Shown one piece after another: positions 5,541 through 9,103 of a DNA stretch of 9,103 nt. The notes under the pieces are model-generated. The model did not search any database. It saw only the letters and a program-made list of their open reading frames with translations, and was not told the DNA's origin. Where the stretch lies: the NCBI GenBank assembly GCA_001817615.1, contig MHIR01000015.1, forward strand, positions 1-9,103, given 5' to 3'. Origin of the DNA: Candidatus Buchananbacteria bacterium RIFCSPLOWO2_02_FULL_46_11b. Lineage in GTDB: Bacteria > Patescibacteriota > Patescibacteriia > Buchananbacterales > UBA6539. Within the stretch, counting starts at the first letter, position 1. Each line of letters opens with the position of its first letter. The position numbers and the translations under genes are program-made.

Positions 5541-5680
5541 AGCACTTATCCGCCAAGGGCGGAAGTTGCCGGCTGCCATTGGACCAGTTTCCTTTTATCA
5601 CGCCTCTCGACCCCTCGATAAACTCGGGGTCGTCTTGAGCAAAGTCGAAAGGCGACTAGCTCGAGGCGGATAGCGGCAGC
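5541..5680. repeat. Nested inverted-repeat block in a gene-free stretch
   Basis: This GC-rich block holds no supportable gene. Visible pairings are CCGCC-AAG-GGCGG (5550-5562); GCTGCC (5572-5577) with GGCAGC (5675-5680); TATC plus CGCCTC (5596-5606, one-base bulge) with GAGGCG plus GATA (5663-5672); inside these GACCCC/GGGGTC (5609-5614/5626-5631); and GTCTT/AAGGC (5632-5653, with wobble). The result is a branched, cloverleaf-like fold of about 110 nt. It lacks the tRNA T-arm and CCA features. It resembles a dispersed intergenic palindromic repeat more than a known RNA. Confidence 0.55.
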
Positions 5681-5684
5681 ACTC

Positions 5685-5713
5685 TTGATAACCTCTAGGT
5701 TGTTAATGATAAT
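5685..5713 (+). promoter_or_regulatory. Possible plus-strand promoter, antisense to the HicB-like gene
   Basis: TTGATA (5685-5690), 17 bp, then GATAAT (5708-5713) on the plus strand. A dyad AACCT-CT-AGGTT (5690-5701) lies in the spacer and could be an operator. No plus-strand gene follows; a transcript would run antisense through the HicB-like gene. One AT-rich match of this quality can occur by chance. Confidence 0.3.
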
Positions 5714-5741
5714 GGTATATTAGCAGATGGGGGGAAAAGTG

Positions 5742-5918
5742 TCAAGACTTTTCCTCAAGGCAGAGTTCCGCCGCTTCTTTGATATTTTCCAGCGCTTCTT
5801 TAATGGTTTTGCCCTGGCTGTAGCAGCCGTCAATTGTCGGGTTAGTGACAATGTAGCCGCCGCCTTCCTCTTCTTCCAAAATAACCGGAAAAATTTGATT
5901 TTGTTGTTTTGTATCCAT
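5742..5918 (-). CDS. Stand-alone HicB-like (UPF0150) protein
   Basis: The 58-residue product starts MDTKQQNQIFPVILEEEEGGGYIV-like and continues through NPTIDGCYSQGKTIKEALENIKEA. This is the HicB/UPF0150 N-terminal fold: a beta strand with FPVI, an acidic turn, GYIV, a P-x-(I/L)-x-GC-x-(S/T)-x-G strand, then the helix T-x-x-EALxNIKEA. HicB is the antitoxin of HicAB type II modules, but this protein has no C-terminal DNA-binding domain and no hicA-like ORF was found on either side. Many such short proteins exist without a partner. The stop codon TGA (5744-5742) lies inside a perfect 8-bp hairpin GGAAAAGT/ACTTTTCC (5733-5754). The ATG has no clear Shine-Dalgarno. The upstream neighbour in transcription order is clpP, whose stop is 78 nt away. 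Confidence 0.85.
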   Translation of the reverse strand: MDTKQQNQIFPVILEEEEGGGYIVTNPTIDGCYSQGKTIKEALENIKEAAELCLEEKS

Positions 5919-5946
5919 ATTTTATTGGCTTAATTTAACTGCCCTA

Positions 5947-5975
5947 ATTTTATAATAAATCCAGGAGAAAAGCAA
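5947..5975 (-). promoter_or_regulatory. Candidate promoter of the HicB-like gene
   Basis: On the minus strand TTGCTT (5975-5970), a 17-bp spacer and TAAAAT (5952-5947) lie in the gap between clpP and the HicB-like ATG, giving a leader of about 20-25 nt. Two mismatches in the -35 and one in the -10 make it a moderate candidate. Confidence 0.5.
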
Positions 5976-5996
5976 TGTCCTTGCCCTACCGACCTA

Positions 5997-6572
5997 TTAC
6001 TTAATAATCTTATCAACAATCCCGTACTTCTTCGCTTCTTCAGCCGACATGAAATAATCGCGGTCCGTGTCTTTTTCAATCTTATTTAACGGCTGGCCGG
6101 TATGCTGGGCCAAAATCTGGTTTAAGCGGTCGCGGATCTTCAAGATATGCTCGGCCCGGATCTTAACGTCGGCCGCCTGGCCTTCGGCCCCGCCCATGAC
6201 CTGATGAAGCAGGATTTCCGAATTCGGCAGGACAACGCGCTTGCCTTTGGCGCCCGCGGCCAATAAAACCGCGCCCATGGAAGCGGCGGTGCCGACGCAG
6301 ATGGTTGTGATGTCCGGCTTGACGTACTGCATGGTGTCGTAAATCGCCAAACCGGCGGTGACTGAACCGCCCGGGGTATTGATATAGATTTTGATGTCTT
6401 TTTTCGCGTCTTCGCTTTCTAAAAACAAAAGCTGGGCGATGACGGTGTTGGCCACGGCGTCGTCAATCGGCGCGCCCAAAAAGATTATGCGCTCTTTTAA
6501 CAAGCGGGAATAAATGTCGTAGGCGCGTTCGCCAAAAGATGATTTTTCGATGACGGTTGGGATGAGGTACAT
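5997..6572 (-). CDS. clpP: ATP-dependent Clp protease proteolytic subunit ClpP
   Basis: ClpP forms the tetradecameric serine-protease barrel that works with Clp ATPases in the cytoplasm. The 191-residue protein is full length and begins with the family N-terminus MYLIPTVIEKSSFGERAYDIYSRLLKERI-type sequence. The catalytic triad is complete: S98 in GTAASMGA, H123 in LLHQVMGG and D172 in TDRDYFMS, the same positions as in B. subtilis ClpP. The oxyanion region NTPGGSVTAGLAIYDTM is at 65-81. It ends DKIIK with two consecutive stops (TAA TAG). There is no clear Shine-Dalgarno before the ATG; the upstream 25 nt are almost only A and T. No Clp ATPase is in the window. Confidence 0.98.
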   Translation of the reverse strand: MYLIPTVIEKSSFGERAYDIYSRLLKERIIFLGAPIDDAVANTVIAQLLFLESEDAKKDIKIYINTPGGSVTAGLAIYDTMQYVKPDITTICVGTAASMGAVLLAAGAKGKRVVLPNSEILLHQVMGGAEGQAADVKIRAEHILKIRDRLNQILAQHTGQPLNKIEKDTDRDYFMSAEEAKKYGIVDKIIK

Positions 6573-6605
6573 AAATTTTATTTATTAATTTTATCAAAAA
6601 TTAAG

Positions 6606-6633
6606 ATAATAGAACAAAAGAACACAAGAACAA
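6606..6633 (-). promoter_or_regulatory. Weak candidate promoter of clpP
   Basis: On the minus strand TTGTTC (6633-6628), 16 bp and TATTAT (6611-6606). The -35 lies inside the low-complexity inverted repeat, so a T-rich match is expected by chance. The position, about 35 nt before the ATG, is reasonable. Confidence 0.3.
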
Positions 6634-6683
6634 GAGAACAAGCTAATTAAATTTTTGTTCTTTTGTTCTCTTGTTCTTTTGTT
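6613..6683. repeat. AACAAGAG-type inverted repeat between nrnA and clpP
   Basis: The left side is built of GAACAA/AAGAGAAC-like units and the right side of their complements. AACAAGAGAACAA (6629-6641) pairs perfectly with 6663-6675, and AACAAAAGAAC (6613-6623) with 6673-6683 as an alternative or extended pairing with a small bulge. It fills the 124-nt gap between the phosphoesterase stop and the clpP start. The architecture matches the elements at 1479-1541 and 8027-8143, but the sequence does not. Confidence 0.75.
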
Positions 6684-6696
6684 TTAATGTTCCAGA

Positions 6697-7668
6697 TTAA
6701 ACAACCTGCCAAACTCCCTCATCCGTCTTGACCAATTCGCCCCGAACCCGAAACCCCGCCGCCTTCCTATGTCCGCCGCCACCCAGGAATTGAGCCAGCC
6801 GGGCCACGTCAACCGAATCATCGCTAGTGCGCAGGCTGCCTTTGATATAGCCGTCCGGCTGCTGCCGCAAAATAAGAGTGGCTTTAATATCCGACAAATT
6901 GTTTAAAAAATTCGCCAGGCCGGCGGCCGCTTCGGCCGACCCGCCATCTTCGGGCAAATCTTCGCTGATAATCGTCATGGCCGCCACCGCCAAAAAGGGA
7001 TTGTAATTAAGCCCCGCTAAGGCCTTGCCCCACGTCTGCAAAGCGCCGACCGTCTTGGTTTTAATAATGGAATCGCTTACCTGCGGCAGGGAAGCGCCGT
7101 CTGACAAAAGCCGCGAAGCGATGGCAAAAGATTGGTAGGTGGTATTGGGATTGGTGAAATTGTAAGTGTCGTAAATAATGCCGGCCAAAAGCGCACTGGC
7201 GGTCTGGCGCGAAATCGGCGCGCTTAAATTTTTGAAAAGCTGAAAAATAATTTCCGTGGTTGACACCGCTTCGGGCAAAACCAGATTGATGTCGCCGAAA
7301 TGCCGGTTGGTTGAGTGATGGTCAATATTAATGATTGTCGGCCGAAAGGGGAGGGTGGAAAGAATCTGATCAAAACCGGCATGCTTTAAATCGCCGGCGT
7401 CTAAAATAATCAATAAATCAAATTGGACAGAAGCCAGTTCGGCCCAATCGGTAATCAGGGGCTGAAAACCGTTTAACCAGTCAAGCGCCGGCGGCGGTTG
7501 CTGGCGGCAGAATTTGGCGTGCTTTTTGCCCAAAAAATCAAGCCAATGGCCGAATGCCACCAAGCTGCCCAGGGCGTCGGCATCCGGCTGCTGGTGAGCG
7601 GCCAGCAAGATATTTTCGGCCTGGCTGATTTGGGAGTAAATTTTTTGGCTGATTGAAGAAATATCCAT
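6697..7668 (-). CDS. nrnA: DHH/DHHA1 phosphoesterase, NrnA-like oligoribonuclease/pAp phosphatase
   Basis: NrnA-type enzymes degrade 2-5 nt RNA fragments to mononucleotides and many also dephosphorylate pAp. The 323 residues show the DHH signature ligands in order: H25, D29 and D31 in HQQPDADALGS; D90 in ILDAGD; D116-H117-H118 in NIDHHSTN; D167 in IIYDTYNF. The C-terminal DHHA1 domain has the substrate-binding GGGGHRKAAGF at 296-306. Length and motif spacing fit NrnA well. The ATG at 7668 is 11 nt after the rbfA stop, so the two are co-transcribed; a GGAG lies within the rbfA end but 15 nt away. The order infB-rbfA-nrnA is conserved in many bacteria. Exact substrate preference cannot be read from sequence. 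Confidence 0.93.
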   Translation of the reverse strand: MDISSISQKIYSQISQAENILLAAHQQPDADALGSLVAFGHWLDFLGKKHAKFCRQQPPPALDWLNGFQPLITDWAELASVQFDLLIILDAGDLKHAGFDQILSTLPFRPTIINIDHHSTNRHFGDINLVLPEAVSTTEIIFQLFKNLSAPISRQTASALLAGIIYDTYNFTNPNTTYQSFAIASRLLSDGASLPQVSDSIIKTKTVGALQTWGKALAGLNYNPFLAVAAMTIISEDLPEDGGSAEAAAGLANFLNNLSDIKATLILRQQPDGYIKGSLRTSDDSVDVARLAQFLGGGGHRKAAGFRVRGELVKTDEGVWQVV

Positions 7669-7679
7669 AGCCAGTCATC

Positions 7680-8021
7680 TTACTCCGATTTTTTAATCCG
7701 GTCAAGGAGCTCGTCAATTTCCGCGGCTTTGGCCTCGGTCTCGTCAATGGCAAAATACAAGCGGGGCAAAGGCTTTAGGGAAAGCTTTTTATTCAGTAAA
7801 AACTGCAAATGGCCGGCCTGGGCGGCCAATTTATCCAGAATTTTTTTGGTGTAGGCAACCGGCATGACGGAAAGCCAGACTTTGCCGTAGCGCAAATCTT
7901 TAGAGACTTCCACTTTAAGAATCGTGACCAAAGAATTTTTCGGAAATTCAATCTCGGTCAGCAGCAGAGTGCTTAACTCCTGGCGGATCAGTTCGTTGAC
8001 TTGAGGGAGGCGGTGAGACAT
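7680..8021 (-). CDS. rbfA: Ribosome-binding factor A
   Basis: RbfA is a KH-fold factor that binds the immature 30S subunit and helps maturation of the 16S rRNA 5' end. The 113-residue protein has the family start MSHRLPQVNELIRQELSTLL, the core SKDLRYGKVWLSVMP (about 42-56) and the late strand LPRLYFAIDET. The longest ORF starts at 8057, but the extra 12 residues (MPILLILLISLN) translate the intergenic repeat, and the conserved N-terminus begins at the ATG at 8021. No Shine-Dalgarno is present: the repeat runs right up to the start. The gene lies between infB and nrnA, the usual setting. Confidence 0.95.
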   Translation of the reverse strand: MSHRLPQVNELIRQELSTLLLTEIEFPKNSLVTILKVEVSKDLRYGKVWLSVMPVAYTKKILDKLAAQAGHLQFLLNKKLSLKPLPRLYFAIDETEAKAAEIDELLDRIKKSE

Positions 8022-8026
8022 ATTAA

Positions 8027-8143
8027 GCGAGATAAGCAAGATAAGCAAGATAGGCAAGATAAGGACTAAACTTAACTCTTATCTTGCTTATCTTGCTCGC
8101 CACGCTTCGCGGTCGAAGCGGGCTGAAAACTTATCTTGCTTAT
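8027..8143. repeat. GATAAGCAA-type inverted repeat between infB and rbfA
   Basis: The 9-nt unit GATAAGCAA occurs about three and a half times at 8031-8063 (one unit has GG instead of AG), and its complement at 8078-8096 and again at 8130-8143. GATAAGCAAGATAAG (8031-8045) pairs perfectly with 8078-8092; GCGA (8027-8030) and TCGC (8097-8100) can close it. Between the two right-hand copies is a separate perfect hairpin CGCTTCG-CGGT-CGAAGCG (8103-8120), related to the repeat at 5021-5058. The element spans the whole 122-nt gap from the infB stop to the rbfA ATG. Confidence 0.8.
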
Positions 8144-9103
8144 TTATAGTTTTTTAATCTTAACTTCTTCCTGATAAATTTCTAAAACATCTCCGACCTC
8201 AACAATCACCTTGCCTTCGTACTTCAGGCCGCATTCCTTGCCCTGGGGGACTTCATTGACATTGACTTTATTCATCTGGACTTGGGTGATTTGGCCCGTA
8301 CCCAGTCTGACTTTGCCGCGGATGACATCGGCTTTGGTATTCGGCATAATTTTTCCTTTGGTGACGCTGCCACCCAAAACCATGGCGTTTTTTTCTTTGT
8401 AAAAAATCGCCAGGACTTTCAGCCGGCCGTAATCGGTCCGGATCACTTCCGGTACCAGCATTTTTTCCATTCGGGCTTTAATCTCATCAAGTAATTGGTA
8501 AATTATTTTATAAAGTTTGATTTCCACTTTCTTTTCCCGGGCTAAATTGTCCGCCGCCTGGTTGGGTTTGACGTGAAAGCCCAAAATTACGGCCTGGCTG
8601 GAAGCCGCCCGGTCAATATCGCCTTCGGTAATGTTGCCCAATCCTTTTTGAATAATCCTCAATGGCGCGCCGGGATTGTCCAGTTTAACCAAAGAGGCGA
8701 TAATCGCTTCCAGGGAACCCAAGACATCGGCTTTCAATATGATATTCAAAGAATTGGGATCCGCTTCAGTTTTTACTTGAGGCCGGGTATAATCAACCGC
8801 CTGCTGGACCAGCTGATATTTTTTCACTTTTTTCTTTTTATCAACATCAGCCACCACCTGCAAAACATCGCCGACGCTGGGCGCGGCTTTCAGGCCGATG
8901 ATTTTAACCGGCATGGAAGGCCCGGCCGCGTCAACCTCCTCGCCTTTGTAATTTTTCATCGCCCGGACTTTGCCGTAAAAAGTGTCGGTCACTTCCGCCA
9001 AATCGCCGCGGCGCAAAGTGCCGTTTTGGATTAAAACCGTCGCCACCGGCCCTTCGCCGCGGTTGATGTGGGATTCAATAATCGTCCCGACGGCCGGCTT
9101 TTC
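8144..9103 (-). CDS. infB: Translation initiation factor IF-2, C-terminal part (5' end outside window)
   Basis: IF-2 is the GTPase that brings initiator tRNA to the ribosome. The frame is open to the window edge, so 319 residues are seen, without the G domain. The longest-ORF start at 9046 is an internal GTG; the 19 codons before it continue the conserved domain II (GTIIESHINRGEGPV then ATVLIQNGTLRRGD). Then come domain III with ILKADVLGSLEAI, the GLGNITEGDI motif and ILGFHVKPNQAA, and the C-terminal fMet-tRNA-binding domain IV, with the RTDYGRLKVLAIF and GGSVTKGKI parts, ending EEVKIKKL. All segments are intact. rbfA follows after 122 nt. Confidence 0.98.
   Translation of the reverse strand, partial: EKPAVGTIIESHINRGEGPVATVLIQNGTLRRGDLAEVTDTFYGKVRAMKNYKGEEVDAAGPSMPVKIIGLKAAPSVGDVLQVVADVDKKKKVKKYQLVQQAVDYTRPQVKTEADPNSLNIILKADVLGSLEAIIASLVKLDNPGAPLRIIQKGLGNITEGDIDRAASSQAVILGFHVKPNQAADNLAREKKVEIKLYKIIYQLLDEIKARMEKMLVPEVIRTDYGRLKVLAIFYKEKNAMVLGGSVTKGKIMPNTKADVIRGKVRLGTGQITQVQMNKVNVNEVPQGKECGLKYEGKVIVEVGDVLEIYQEEVKIKKL

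Noticed and set aside
4862..5542. 226-codon plus-strand ORF
   Set aside because: It crosses a promoter, a repeat and three terminators on the opposite strand, and the protein looks random. The 69-residue minus-strand gene with a strong ribosome binding site is the better reading.
5727..5933. 68-codon plus-strand ORF
   Set aside because: It is the shadow of the HicB-like gene on the other strand.
5961..6003. Plus-strand mini-ORF MSLPYRPIT with GGAG upstream
   Set aside because: It has nine codons, no promoter was seen, and it overlaps the clpP stop; most likely chance.
8027..8143. CRISPR array
   Set aside because: The units are 9 nt and contiguous without unique spacers, and the copies occur as an inverted pair; this is a short tandem repeat hairpin.
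8573..9034. 153-codon plus-strand ORF
   Set aside because: It lies fully antisense to conserved IF-2 domains.

Overview
The window reads as a stretch of a small, streamlined bacterial genome. All supportable genes lie on the minus strand, so transcription runs from position 9103 towards 1. Gene content fits a Candidate Phyla Radiation / Patescibacteria (Parcubacteria-like) bacterium: RNase Y next to YmdB, an HU with an Ala/Pro tail, an infB-rbfA-nrnA cluster, and a Cys-rich CARDB surface protein. This assignment is an inference from gene content and style, not from a marker-gene comparison. UGA is a stop here (the HicB-like gene ends in TGA and no gene needs UGA read through), which argues against the UGA=Gly code of Gracilibacteria/SR1.

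Layout in transcription order. 9103-6697: the translation and RNA-recycling cluster, with the C-terminal half of initiation factor IF-2 (cut by the window edge), ribosome-binding factor RbfA and a DHH/DHHA1 phosphoesterase of the NrnA type. 6572-5997: ClpP protease subunit. 5918-5742: a 58-residue stand-alone HicB-like protein. 5741-5354: no gene, but a nested inverted-repeat block and two strong tandem terminators. 5353-5144: an unrecognised 69-residue protein with a strong Shine-Dalgarno and its own terminator. 5058-4985: a short palindromic repeat, then a near-consensus promoter whose spacer contains nine consecutive G. 4873-3530: a membrane-anchored Cys-rich protein with one CARDB domain, followed by a degraded out-of-frame tail and a terminator at 3420-3384. 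3345-3074: an extended -10 promoter and a leader of about 235 nt. 3073-1547: RNase Y. 1468-473: a YmdB-family phosphoesterase carrying an exact 201-bp internal tandem duplication. 386-24: HU.

Functionally, most genes concern RNA and protein turnover or translation: RNase Y starts mRNA decay, NrnA degrades the short oligonucleotides left over, YmdB is the usual genomic partner of RNase Y, ClpP is the proteolytic core, and IF-2 and RbfA serve ribosome assembly and initiation. The accessory part is 3444-5918.

The most interesting signals are the poly-G promoter of the surface protein (a classical phase-variation layout), the exact active-site duplication in ymdB, three intergenic hairpins built from unrelated short tandem repeats but with the same architecture, the hairpin that buries the RNase Y ribosome binding site, and the frameshifted tail of the Cys-rich protein. 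Several longest-ORF starts (ymdB, rbfA, RNase Y, the 69-residue gene) are extended into these repeats or hairpins and were moved to internal ATGs.
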